This document shows positions 18,338-26,933 of a DNA stretch of 64,000 bases, piece after piece. Position 1 is the first letter of the stretch; every line of letters begins with the position of its first letter. The stretch spans positions 1 through 64,000 of the forward strand of contig JAGQTV010000111.1 of assembly GCA_020438845.1 (NCBI GenBank), written 5' to 3'. Under the pieces are notes generated by a model that saw only the letters and a program-made list of their open reading frames with translations, ran no database searches and had not been told where the DNA came from. The DNA is from Mycobacterium sp. (GTDB lineage: Bacteria > Actinomycetota > Actinomycetes > Mycobacteriales > Mycobacteriaceae). Both the position numbers and the translations under genes were made by a program.

Positions 18338-19213
18338 TCACACCAGGTCCTCGGTGCCCAGTGCCCGGGTGTACAGCAACACCCCGACCAGGATGAGCGC
18401 CATCAGCACGAAGCTCATCGCGGCGGCCACCGGGTAGTCCTTGACCACCAGGAACTGCTTCTGGATGACGTTGCCGATCATGGTTGTCTTGGTGGAGCCC
18501 AGGTAATCCGCGTTGATGAAATCACCGACCGACGGGATGAACACCAGCAGGCTGCCGGCCAGCACGCCGGGCAGTGCCAGCGGCAGGATCACCCTGCCGA
18601 ACATCCGACGATTGGTGGCGTAGAGGTCCCGAGAGGCCTCCAGCAGTCGGGCGTCGATCTTCTCCAGACTGACGTAGAGCGGAAGGATCATGAAGATGAT
18701 CCAGTTGTAGGTGAGCCCACCGATCACGGCCCAACTGGTCGACAGAAGTCGGCCCTCGTGCGGCAGCAGGCCCACCGACCCCAGCGTGCTGACCACCCAG
18801 CCGTCGTCGGCCAGGATGGTCTTCCAGGCGATGGTGCGGATCAGGAACGTCACGAAGAACGGCAGGATCACCAAACCGAGCAACAGGTTCTTGAAACGCC
18901 CCGCCTTGAAAGCGATGACGTAGGCCAGCGGAAAGGCCAGCAGCAGGCAGAGCACCGTCGCCGAGAACGCGTAGCCGAATGACCGGAGGATCTGGCTGCG
19001 GTACTCCGATAGCGCCTGGCCGTAGTTCGCGAAATCCCAGGCAAAGCTGAGCTTGGGCAGGTAGATCGACCCGCCCATGGTCGACAGCGAGGTGCGGAAC
19101 AACGAGAAGAACGGCACGACGTAAAACACGCCGAGGTACGCCAGTGCAGGCAGGATCATCAGGTACGGCGCGACCTTGCTGCGCTGGCGGGTGCTGCTGG
19201 CGACCCCGGCCAT
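18338..19213 (-). CDS. polyamine-type ABC transporter permease (PotB-like)
   Basis: A 291-residue inner-membrane permease. After a short basic N-terminus the first helix is YLMILPALAYLGVFYVVPFF; five more helices follow. The EAA loop is LLEASRDLYATNRRMFGRVI, followed by LPLALPGVLAGSLLVFIPSV. It is the PotB-type partner of the PotC-like gene 34 bases downstream and would form the heterodimeric membrane channel. Together with the binding protein and ATPase it makes a complete importer. Confidence 0.9.
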   Translation of the reverse strand: MAGVASSTRQRSKVAPYLMILPALAYLGVFYVVPFFSLFRTSLSTMGGSIYLPKLSFAWDFANYGQALSEYRSQILRSFGYAFSATVLCLLLAFPLAYVIAFKAGRFKNLLLGLVILPFFVTFLIRTIAWKTILADDGWVVSTLGSVGLLPHEGRLLSTSWAVIGGLTYNWIIFMILPLYVSLEKIDARLLEASRDLYATNRRMFGRVILPLALPGVLAGSLLVFIPSVGDFINADYLGSTKTTMIGNVIQKQFLVVKDYPVAAAMSFVLMALILVGVLLYTRALGTEDLV

Positions 19214-19244
19214 TAGAGGCGAGCCCCTGAGGAAACAGCCATGG

Positions 19245-20432
19245 TCAGCCGCCGGTCACCGCGGCGTATGCCTTGTTGAAGTCCTGCGTTTGCTGGTCGG
19301 TGAGCGGCGCCCAGGACTTGAGCATGTCCAACGTCGCCTTGGGCGGGTTGATGAGCGGATTCTTGCCCAGTTCGGGGTCGATCTTGTTCAGGTCGTCGGT
19401 CATCTCCGTCAGCACCGGGACGTAACGGGTGGACGCGATGAGTTTGGCGTAGTTGGCCCGGTCGTAGATGTAGTTGATCCACTCCTCAGCGGCCTTCTGG
19501 TTCTCGGTGGTGTAGGGGATCACCATGGTGTCGACGAAGGTGGTGCTGCCGGACTCCGGCACCACGAACTTCAGGTCCGGGTTGTCCTTCTGCAACTGCA
19601 CCACGTCGCCCGAGTAGGCCTGGGCCACAACGATATTGCCTGCGGCAAGGTCGTCGGCATAGTCGTTGCCGGTGAACCGGCGGATCTGTCCCTTTTCCTT
19701 GTGCTCCTTGACCAGATCGACGGCCTTCTGAACTCCTTCCAGGGTCGGATCCTCAACCGAGCTTCCCTGCGACAACATGATCATGCCCAGCCCGTCCTGG
19801 GTATCGCTGAAGAGGCTGACCTTGCCCTTGAAGGCCGGATCCCATAGATCGTCGAGCTTGGTGACGTCGCGGCCGATGGCGGCTTTGTTGTAGGCCAGCC
19901 CCACCATGCCGGACATATAGGGCGCGGTGAATTTGCGACCCGGGTCGGCTTTGGCGTTCAGCAGGTCGGGGCGCATGTTCTTCTTGTTGGACCAGCGGTC
20001 TTCGGCGATCGGGTTGAGCCAGCCCAGGCCGATCAGGCGGGCGGCCATGAACTGAGTGGGCACCACCAGGTCGGCGCCGATGTCCTGCTTACGTGACAGC
20101 GGCTCCTTGTTCTTGGCGAACCACTCCTCGTTGTCGTTGAAGTCCTCCTTGTAGTCGACCGTCAGACCGGTGGCGGTCTGGAACGCGGCCACGAATCCGT
20201 CGGCCATATACAGCGGCCAGTTCGACACCCGCAGTTTTCCGGAGGCCGGAGAGCCGTCGTCCGACGGAGCGGCCGGGGTGTTGGAGCCGGACTTGTCCGA
20301 GCCGCACGCCGCCAGGAACGAGGGGCCGAGCACCAGCGCCGCGGCGGCGGCCGCGCCGCCGCCGATGAACCGGCGGCGGGAAGCCAGTCGGGCGAGCACC
20401 TGCGGGTCCACCGGGGGATTGATGTCTGCCAT
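19245..20432 (-). CDS. polyamine-type ABC transporter substrate-binding lipoprotein (PotD-like)
   Basis: A 395-residue periplasmic-type binding protein. The N-terminus combines a twin-arginine-like stretch (SRRRFIGGG, residues 18-26), a hydrophobic core and a lipobox (LAAC, Cys43), so it is likely a Tat- or Sec-exported lipoprotein. The mature part shows the family pattern LRVSNWPLYMADGFVAAFQ, TGLTVDYKEDFNDNEEWFAK and NYIYDRANYAKLIA. It would bind the transported solute outside the membrane. It lies between the ATPase gene (11-base gap) and the PotB-like permease. Confidence 0.92.
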   Translation of the reverse strand: MADINPPVDPQVLARLASRRRFIGGGAAAAAALVLGPSFLAACGSDKSGSNTPAAPSDDGSPASGKLRVSNWPLYMADGFVAAFQTATGLTVDYKEDFNDNEEWFAKNKEPLSRKQDIGADLVVPTQFMAARLIGLGWLNPIAEDRWSNKKNMRPDLLNAKADPGRKFTAPYMSGMVGLAYNKAAIGRDVTKLDDLWDPAFKGKVSLFSDTQDGLGMIMLSQGSSVEDPTLEGVQKAVDLVKEHKEKGQIRRFTGNDYADDLAAGNIVVAQAYSGDVVQLQKDNPDLKFVVPESGSTTFVDTMVIPYTTENQKAAEEWINYIYDRANYAKLIASTRYVPVLTEMTDDLNKIDPELGKNPLINPPKATLDMLKSWAPLTDQQTQDFNKAYAAVTGG

Positions 20433-20443
20433 GGAATTGCCTT

Positions 20444-21793
20444 TCAGTCTTCGAGCATTTCTTCGAGATCGCGGGTGGTTGGGTTGTCGGCCGCGGGCAG
20501 CACCAGCGAAGCCTCCGGTGACCAGCCGGCGTAGACCCGGTCTCCCGGCCGCAGCAGCGGGAGGTCCTGTTCAGGGCCCACGTGCGCGACGATCGGGGAG
20601 TCGTCGGGGGCGGTCAGGGACAGTCGCAGTACCGGGCCCTGGAAGGTCAGGTCGACGACGGTGGCGGCGACCGCCTCGTCGGCAGCGGGTTGGGTCATCG
20701 ACACCCGCACACGTTCGGGGCGGACCATCAGCGTGGCCCTGCCACCGGTTTCGATGATGGTGTCGCCGGGCTTGGCTTTCAGAGTGGAACCCAGCACGTC
20801 GATCTCGACGAAGTCGCGGTTGGCCCGCCCGGTCTGGCGCCCCTGCCAGAGATTGGCCTGGCCGATGAAGCCGGCGACGAAAACACTGGCCGGCCGGTCG
20901 TAGATCTCAGTGGGCGAACCGATCTGTTCGACGTTTCCGGCATTCATGACCGCGATGCGGTCACTCATCGTCAGCGCCTCTTCCTGGTCGTGGGTGACGT
21001 AGACGAAGGTGATCCCGAGTTCGCGCTGGATACGCTTGAGTTCGAACTGCATGACGTGGCGCAGCTTGAGGTCCAGGGCGCCGAGAGGCTCGTCGAGCAG
21101 CAACGCGCTGGGATAGTTGACCAGTGCGCGGGCCAGCGCCACGCGTTGTTGCTGGCCGCCGGAGAGTTGGGCGGGCTTGCGCAGGGCGAAGTCGGTGAGC
21201 CGCACCACGTCGAGCATCTCGTCGACGTTCTTCTTGATCTTGGCTTTGTCCTTACCCTGGCTGCGCGGTCCGTACGCGACGTTGTCCCACACCGTCATGT
21301 GCGGGAACAGGGCGTAGTGCTGAAAAACCGTGTTGACGCTGCGCTTGTTGGGCGGCACCTTGGACACGTCGACGCCCTGCAGGCGGATGGCGCCGGAAGT
21401 AGGGCTCTCGAATCCGGCGATCATCCGCAGGGTCGTGGTCTTGCCGCAGCCGGACGGCCCGAGCATCGAGAAAAACTCGCCGGCGCCGATCGAGAAGTTG
21501 GCATCGATCACCGCGACGTAGTCTTCGAACCGCTTCGTGACGTGATCGATCTCGATGACGGGCGTGCCCTCACCGGCGGGGCGGCCCGCTGGGTTCGCCT
21601 GCGCAGCGGCGTCGGTCTTGATCAGGACCGTCCTCCTCAGCTTCGTGGGTGCAGGGCTGGAATCAGTGGGCTCAACAATCGCGGATTTCGGCAGCTTGCG
21701 CAACAGAATCGCCGTCGTTTCGGTGACGGGCAATCTCAGCGCTGGGCGATCGGCGACACGCTCTGCAATTCCGGTCCTCGCGTCGGTGATCAT
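20444..21793 (-). CDS. polyamine-type ABC transporter ATP-binding protein (PotA-like)
   Basis: The energising ATPase of the importer. Walker A is [13 protein letters not shown], the signature is [16 protein letters not shown], Walker B is [13 protein letters not shown], and the switch histidine is in [12 protein letters not shown]-terminal TOBE domain follows. The open frame gives 449 residues, but the ATPase domain begins only at [11 protein letters not shown] near residue 79. No ATG or GTG occurs between that point and residue 1. The one strong ribosome site, AGGAGG at 21637-21632, precedes a CTG at 21625 by six bases, so translation may begin there (residue 57). The ATG at 21793 is kept as the conservative start. 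Confidence 0.9.
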   Translation of the reverse strand: MITDARTGIAERVADRPALRLPVTETTAILLRKLPKSAIVEPTDSSPAPTKLRRTVLIKTDAAAQANPAGRPAGEGTPVIEIDHVTKRFEDYVAVIDANFSIGAGEFFSMLGPSGCGKTTTLRMIAGFESPTSGAIRLQGVDVSKVPPNKRSVNTVFQHYALFPHMTVWDNVAYGPRSQGKDKAKIKKNVDEMLDVVRLTDFALRKPAQLSGGQQQRVALARALVNYPSALLLDEPLGALDLKLRHVMQFELKRIQRELGITFVYVTHDQEEALTMSDRIAVMNAGNVEQIGSPTEIYDRPASVFVAGFIGQANLWQGRQTGRANRDFVEIDVLGSTLKAKPGDTIIETGGRATLMVRPERVRVSMTQPAADEAVAATVVDLTFQGPVLRLSLTAPDDSPIVAHVGPEQDLPLLRPGDRVYAGWSPEASLVLPAADNPTTRDLEEMLED

Positions 21794-21853
21794 CGCCTAG
21801 GTTCGATGGGGGTGCCGAGCAAATGCCGGCCAGTTGGGAGTGCGCCGAGAGCG

Positions 21854-22663
21854 ATGGCGAACAAGGCAGCGGATCGGTGGTCTCCGGGAGTCGCATTGGG
21901 CAAGGGCGTCTCCGGTCCCATGGAGGCGATCGGCGGCCTGTTCGCAATGACGTCCGATGTCGTTCGGTTCGCTCTCCAACGGCCGTTCTTCTGGCGGGAA
22001 TTTCTCGAGCAGGCCTGGTTCGTGGCCCGCGTGTCGATGGTGCCGACGCTGCTGGTTGCCATTCCCTTCACCGTGCTGGTCAGCTTTACGCTCAACATTC
22101 TGCTGCGTGAACTCGGTGCGGCCGACCTGTCCGGGGCCGGTGCGGCGTTCGGTGCGGTGACGCAGGTCGGCCCGCTGGTGACGGTGCTGATCGTGGCGGG
22201 CGCGGGAGCTACCGCGATGTGTGCCGACCTCGGGTCGCGCACCATCCGCGAGGAGATCGACGCCCTGGAGGTGCTGGGCATCAACCCGGTCCAGCGGCTG
22301 GTGACTCCCCGGGTGCTGGCCTCCGGCCTGGTGGCGCTACTGCTCAACTCGCTGGTGTGCGTCATCGGCATCCTCGGCGGTTACGTGTTCTCGGTCTTCG
22401 TCCAGGACGTGAACCCCGGCGCGTTCGCCGCCGGTATCACGCTGCTGACCGGCGTTCCCGAGCTGATCATCTCGTGCGTGAAGGCCGCCCTGTTCGGGCT
22501 GATCGCCGGACTGGTGGCCTGCTACCGCGGCCTGATGATCAGCGGTGGTGGGGCGAAGGCGGTGGGCAACGCCGTCAACGAGACCGTCGTCTACGCCTTC
22601 ATGGCCCTGTTCGTGGTCAACGTGGTGGTTACCGCCATCGGCATCCGGATGACCGTCAGGTAG
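21854..22663 (+). CDS. yrbEA: MCE-system permease YrbEA
   Basis: A 269-residue MlaE/YrbE-type integral membrane permease, first gene of the mce operon. Such permeases pair with a cytosolic ATPase (MceG, elsewhere) to import lipids across the mycobacterial envelope. The family core is present: DLGSRTIREEIDALEVLGIN with LVTPRVLASGLVALLL after it, and about five membrane helices. The ATG at 21854 follows GAGAG; an in-frame ATG at 21806 is an alternative. It is divergent from the PotA-like gene. The following yrbEB starts four bases after its stop. Confidence 0.92.
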   Translation: MANKAADRWSPGVALGKGVSGPMEAIGGLFAMTSDVVRFALQRPFFWREFLEQAWFVARVSMVPTLLVAIPFTVLVSFTLNILLRELGAADLSGAGAAFGAVTQVGPLVTVLIVAGAGATAMCADLGSRTIREEIDALEVLGINPVQRLVTPRVLASGLVALLLNSLVCVIGILGGYVFSVFVQDVNPGAFAAGITLLTGVPELIISCVKAALFGLIAGLVACYRGLMISGGGAKAVGNAVNETVVYAFMALFVVNVVVTAIGIRMTVR

Positions 22664-22667
22664 CGCG

Positions 22668-23525
22668 ATGGACAACTTGGCAGCCACCCGGGCGGTCTAT
22701 CCGCGGCTCGCCCGCGCGCTCCTGCGTCCGGTCGTCCTGTTCGGGCGCATCGGCGACCACACCATGTTCTATGGGTCGGCGCTCAAGGGAATACCGCACG
22801 CGATGGTCCACTATCGCAAGGAGATCATCCGGCTGATCGCCGAGATCAGCATGGGCGCCGGAACGCTGGCGATGATCGGCGGCACCGTGGTGATCGTCGG
22901 GTTCCTCACCCTGGCAGCCGGGGGAACTCTGGCGGTTCAGGGCTATTCGTCGCTGGGCAACATCGGCATCGAGGCGTTGACCGGATTTCTCGCCGCCTTC
23001 ATCAACGTCCGGATCTCCGCTCCGGTGGTCGCCGGCATCGGTCTGGCCGCCACCTTCGGGGCGGGTGTGACCGCTCAACTGGGCGCCATGCGGATCAACG
23101 AGGAGATCGACGCCCTGGAGTCGATGGCGATCCGTCCGGTCGAGTACCTGGTATCCACCCGGATCGTGGCCGGCATGGCGGCGATCACGCCGCTGTACTC
23201 CATCGCGGTCATCTTGTCCTTTTTGGCAAGCCAATTCGTGACCGTGGTGTTGTTCGGCCAGTCCGCCGGGCTGTACCAGCACTACTTCGACACCTTCCTC
23301 AACCCGCTCGACCTGCTGTGGTCGTTCTTCCAGGCCGTGCTGATGGCGCTGACGATCCTGCTCATTCACACCTATTTCGGCTTTTTCGCCTCCGGCGGCC
23401 CGTCGGGGGTGGGCGTTGCGGTAGGCAACGCGGTGCGGACGTCGCTGATCGTCGTCGTATCGGTGACTCTGCTTGTCTCACTGGCGATCTACGGATCCAA
23501 CGGCAACTTCAACCTGGCCGGGTAG
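22668..23525 (+). CDS. yrbEB: MCE-system permease YrbEB
   Basis: A 285-residue partner of YrbEA with the same MlaE-type fold. The conserved block GAMRINEEIDALESMAIRPV is the ATPase-coupling loop of this family, followed by YLVSTRIVAGMAAITPLYS. Several hydrophobic helices span the rest, and the C-terminus is short. The heterodimer of YrbEA and YrbEB is expected in the cytoplasmic membrane beneath the Mce proteins. Eight bases separate it from mceA. Confidence 0.93.
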   Translation: MDNLAATRAVYPRLARALLRPVVLFGRIGDHTMFYGSALKGIPHAMVHYRKEIIRLIAEISMGAGTLAMIGGTVVIVGFLTLAAGGTLAVQGYSSLGNIGIEALTGFLAAFINVRISAPVVAGIGLAATFGAGVTAQLGAMRINEEIDALESMAIRPVEYLVSTRIVAGMAAITPLYSIAVILSFLASQFVTVVLFGQSAGLYQHYFDTFLNPLDLLWSFFQAVLMALTILLIHTYFGFFASGGPSGVGVAVGNAVRTSLIVVVSVTLLVSLAIYGSNGNFNLAG

Positions 23526-23533
23526 CGGGCGAG

Positions 23534-24748
23534 ATGGGCAGCGGGAAAAAGAGCAGGAGCGACCACGCTGTCGTCCGCCCACTGGCCGGCTTGCTGACCG
23601 TCGTCGCGGTGGTGGTGATCGTCGCTGTGGCCGTCGGGCTGTTTCAGGGCAGCTTCACCAGAACTGTCCCGGTCACCGTCGTCGCCGAGCGTGCCGGTCT
23701 GGAGATGAACCCCGACGCCAAGGTCAAACTCCACGGTGCCGAGGTCGGCAAGGTCGCCACCATCGACGAATTGCCCGACGGCCGTGCCGCCCTGCACCTG
23801 GCCATCGACCCGGCTGCACTGTCTGTCATCCCCGCCGACGTCGGTGCTGCGATAACCTCATCGACGGTGTTCGGGGCCAAGTTCGTCGAACTGGTACCGC
23901 CCGCCAGCCCGTCTTCGGCCCCGCTGGAATCCGGCACGGTGATCACCGGGTCCGGCCACGTGACCGTCGAACTCAACACCGTTTTCCAGCAACTGGTCGC
24001 GGTGTTGTCCACGGTGGATCCGGCCAAGCTCAACCAGACTCTGGGTGCGGTGTCGACGGCGCTGGGCGGTCGCGGTGCGCAGTTCGGCCAGACCCTGGCC
24101 GATCTCGACTCGGCGTTGGTGACGCTGAATCCTGCGCTGGAGAGCCTCAACCACGACCTGGGCGTCGCCGCACCGGTTTTCGGAGCGGTCGCCGACGCCG
24201 CTCCGGACCTGCTGAGCACAGTGGCCAATGCGACCCGCATCAGTGACACCGTTGTCGACGAGCAGCGCAACCTCGACGCGTTGCTGCTCAGCGCTATCGG
24301 TCTGGCCGACGTCGGCACCGAGGTGCTTTCGGCCAACCGGGCTCCGCTCACCGAGCTGTTGCACCTGCTGGTGCCCACCACCGACCTCACCAACCAGTAC
24401 AACCCTGCGATCACCTGCGGCCTCGGCGCTATGCTCCCACTCGCCGACGGCCCCGGGATACCAGTGCCGGGAGCGGTTCTGCTGCAGGGTTTTTTCCTCG
24501 GCCGCGAGCGCTACCGTTATCCGCACAACCTGCCGAAGGTCGCAGCCAAGGGCGGCCCGCAGTGCACCGACCTTCCCAAAGTGGGCTTCGAACAGCGGCC
24601 GCCGTTCGTGATCACCGACATCGGCGCCAATCAGGCCGAGTACGGGAATCAGGGCATCCTGCTGAATTCCGATGGGCTCAAGCAGGCACTGTTCGGTCCA
24701 CTCGACGGACCGCCGCGCAATACACCTCAGATGGGCCAGCCCGGATGA
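23534..24748 (+). CDS. mceA: MCE family protein MceA
   Basis: A 404-residue lipid-transport protein: an N-terminal membrane anchor (LAGLLTVVAVVVIVAVAVGL), then the MCE/MlaD beta-barrel domain starting near TVPVTVVAERAGLEMNPDAK and containing VKLHGAEVGKVATI, then long helical repeats (to about residue 290) expected to form the tunnel, and a C-terminal segment with cysteines. Six different Mce chains form the hexamer in this operon class. The start at 23534 is placed just after yrbEB; its stop overlaps mceB in an ATGA. Which of the numbered mce loci (mce1-mce8) this is cannot be set from the window. Confidence 0.92.
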   Translation: MGSGKKSRSDHAVVRPLAGLLTVVAVVVIVAVAVGLFQGSFTRTVPVTVVAERAGLEMNPDAKVKLHGAEVGKVATIDELPDGRAALHLAIDPAALSVIPADVGAAITSSTVFGAKFVELVPPASPSSAPLESGTVITGSGHVTVELNTVFQQLVAVLSTVDPAKLNQTLGAVSTALGGRGAQFGQTLADLDSALVTLNPALESLNHDLGVAAPVFGAVADAAPDLLSTVANATRISDTVVDEQRNLDALLLSAIGLADVGTEVLSANRAPLTELLHLLVPTTDLTNQYNPAITCGLGAMLPLADGPGIPVPGAVLLQGFFLGRERYRYPHNLPKVAAKGGPQCTDLPKVGFEQRPPFVITDIGANQAEYGNQGILLNSDGLKQALFGPLDGPPRNTPQMGQPG

Positions 24749-25770
24749 GCGCGACGACCAAGACCGCCATCAAGGTCGGTGTGTTCATCGTCGCGATGCT
24801 GATGGTGACGGTCGCGTTGTTCGCCATCTTCGGGCAGTACCGGGTCGCACCGGCCAACAAGTACTCCGCCGTGTTCGACGACGTGTCGAGCCTGCGGACC
24901 GGTGACTCGGTCCGCGTCGCCGGGGTACGGGTGGGAACGGTCGATCGTGTTGCGCTGCAACCCGACAACACCGTGCTCGTGGACTTCGGCGCCGACCGGG
25001 ATATCCGGCTCACTGAGGGCACCAAGGCCGCGGTGCGTTACCTGAACCTGGTCGGCGACCGATATCTTGAACTGCTCGACAGCCCGGGATCTGCCAAGAT
25101 TCAGCCGCCGGGATCCCGGATTCCGGCACAGCGGACGTCCGGGGCTCTCGACCTCGACCTGTTGTTGGGCGGCCTCAAGCCCGTTGTGCAGGGCCTCAAT
25201 CCGCAGGCCGTCAACGCCCTCACCAACTCACTGATTCAGGTTTTCCAGGGCCAGGAAACCAACGTCGAGTCGCTGTTCGCCAAGACATCGGCGTTCTCCA
25301 ACGCGCTGGCCGACAACAGTCAGACGGTCCAGCAGCTGATCGACAACCTCAACACCGTGTTGGCCACCGTCGACAAGGACGGGGCGCAGTTCTCCGGCGC
25401 GATCGACCGCCTGGAGAAACTGATCACCGGTTTGGCGGCCGATCGCGACCCGATCGGGTCGGCCATCACCGCCCTGGACAACGGCACCGCGTCGTTGACC
25501 GAACTGCTCACCGAGGCCCGCGTGCCGCTGTCCGGCACGGTGGATCAACTGGCCCGGGTTGCCCCGATCCTGGAGCAGGACAAGGCGACTCTCGACCTCG
25601 CCCTGCAGAAGGCGCCGAAGAACTACCGCAAACTGGTCCGGCTCGGCTCTTACGGCAGCTGGATCAACCAGTACCTGTGCGGGATGTCGGTGCGCGTCAC
25701 CGACCTTGAAGGCCGAACCGCCTACTTCCCGTGGATCATGCAGCACACCGGGAGGTGTGCCGAGCCATGA
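24745..25770 (+). CDS. mceB: MCE family protein MceB
   Basis: A 341-residue Mce chain: N-terminal anchor (GVFIVAMLMVTVALFAIFGQ), MCE domain with YSAVFDDVSSLRTGDSVRVA and GVRVGTVDRVALQ, then a helical region to about residue 300. The C-terminus has conserved NQYLCGMSVRV. The first codon overlaps the mceA stop and its own TGA overlaps the mceC start (both ATGA), so the chains are made in coupled fashion, as fits a fixed-stoichiometry complex. It would sit in the envelope as one of the six distinct Mce subunits. Confidence 0.92.
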   Translation: MSATTKTAIKVGVFIVAMLMVTVALFAIFGQYRVAPANKYSAVFDDVSSLRTGDSVRVAGVRVGTVDRVALQPDNTVLVDFGADRDIRLTEGTKAAVRYLNLVGDRYLELLDSPGSAKIQPPGSRIPAQRTSGALDLDLLLGGLKPVVQGLNPQAVNALTNSLIQVFQGQETNVESLFAKTSAFSNALADNSQTVQQLIDNLNTVLATVDKDGAQFSGAIDRLEKLITGLAADRDPIGSAITALDNGTASLTELLTEARVPLSGTVDQLARVAPILEQDKATLDLALQKAPKNYRKLVRLGSYGSWINQYLCGMSVRVTDLEGRTAYFPWIMQHTGRCAEP

Positions 25771-26933
25771 TGCACCGCTACCGCGGCCGGAAGCTCATCC
25801 GCTCCGGCTTCATCGGCCTCACGTTGATGGTCCTCATCATCAACGTGGGCCTGCAGCCGCAGGTGCTGTGGCAGATGTTCACCGCCGTCCGACATCAGGC
25901 GCTGTTCGCCGACGCCGCCGGACTGACGCAGGGCAACGACGTCAAGGTGTCCGGGGTGAAAGTGGGTTCGGTGTCCGATGTGTCGCTGCAGCAGGGCAGG
26001 GCGCTCGTGACGTTCATGGTCGATGCCGCGGTTCGGCTCGGCAACGACACCACCGCCCATATCCGTACCGGCACGCTGTTGGGTCAGCGGGTGCTCACCC
26101 TGGAATCCAACGGCGTCGGCAGGTGGCCGGTATCGGAGATCCTGCCCCTGTCCCGCACCGGCTCGCCGTATACGTTGACCGACGCCCTGGGGGAGCTCGC
26201 CGGGAATGCCCGCGACACCGACACCGCGGCGCTGCGGGAGTCGCTGAACACCCTGTCGGCAACCATAGACCGGGTCGCACCGCAGCTGTCGCCGACCTTC
26301 GACGGTCTTAGCCGGATTTCCGAGGCGCTCAACGAGCGCAACGCATCGCTGTCCGGGCTACTCAGCAGCGCTTCGCGGGTCACCGAGATCCTGGCCCAGC
26401 GCAGTGCACAGGTCAACACTTTGATCCTCAACGCCAACGACCTGCTCGGTGTGCTCGAGCAGCGCCGGTACGCCATCGTGAACCTGCTGGCCAACACCTC
26501 CGCGTTGGCCAAGCAGTTGAGCGGTCTGGTCGCCGACAACGAAGCCGATCTTGCCCCCGCGCTGGAGAAGCTCAATGCGGTCAGTGAGATTCTGCAGAAG
26601 AACAACGACAACATCGGCAAGGCGATGGCCGGCCTGGCGAAGTTCCAGGTGACCCAGGCCGAGGCAGTCAACAACGGCTATTACTACAACGCGTTCGTCG
26701 CCAACCTCCTCCCGGCGCAGACACTCCAGCCGTTCCTGGATTACATCTTCGGCTTCCGTCGCGGCACCGACGCCGGTCAGCCGCCGGACAACGCCGGCCC
26801 GAGGGCGGAGTTCCCCTTCCCGTACAACGGGATACCGGCTCCTAACGAACGGTGGGGTCCCGCCCCGGGCCCAGAGAATTCGGGCCCAGAGAATTCCGGC
26901 CCAGAGAATTTCGGCACTGCGGGGCCGCCATGA
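25767..26933 (+). CDS. mceC: MCE family protein MceC with GPENS-repeat tail
   Basis: A 388-residue Mce chain with an N-terminal anchor (LIRSGFIGLTLMVLIINVGL), the MCE domain (AAGLTQGNDVKVSGVKVGSV) and a helical tunnel region to about residue 310. The C-terminus is Pro/Gly-rich and low in complexity, as is common in MceC, and ends in three GPENS/F units coded by exact 15-base repeats at 26867-26911. Start and stop both overlap the neighbours by four bases. The start may be the first or second ATG-like codon of MMHRY. Confidence 0.92.
   Translation: MMHRYRGRKLIRSGFIGLTLMVLIINVGLQPQVLWQMFTAVRHQALFADAAGLTQGNDVKVSGVKVGSVSDVSLQQGRALVTFMVDAAVRLGNDTTAHIRTGTLLGQRVLTLESNGVGRWPVSEILPLSRTGSPYTLTDALGELAGNARDTDTAALRESLNTLSATIDRVAPQLSPTFDGLSRISEALNERNASLSGLLSSASRVTEILAQRSAQVNTLILNANDLLGVLEQRRYAIVNLLANTSALAKQLSGLVADNEADLAPALEKLNAVSEILQKNNDNIGKAMAGLAKFQVTQAEAVNNGYYYNAFVANLLPAQTLQPFLDYIFGFRRGTDAGQPPDNAGPRAEFPFPYNGIPAPNERWGPAPGPENSGPENSGPENFGTAGPP
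26867..26911 (+). repeat. 15-base tandem repeat at the mceC 3' end
   Basis: Three contiguous units of GGGCCCAGAGAATTC at 26867, 26882 and 26897; the first two are identical and the third has two changes. They encode GPENS/GPENS/GPENF at the extreme C-terminus of MceC. Unit gain or loss would keep frame. Confidence 0.92.
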
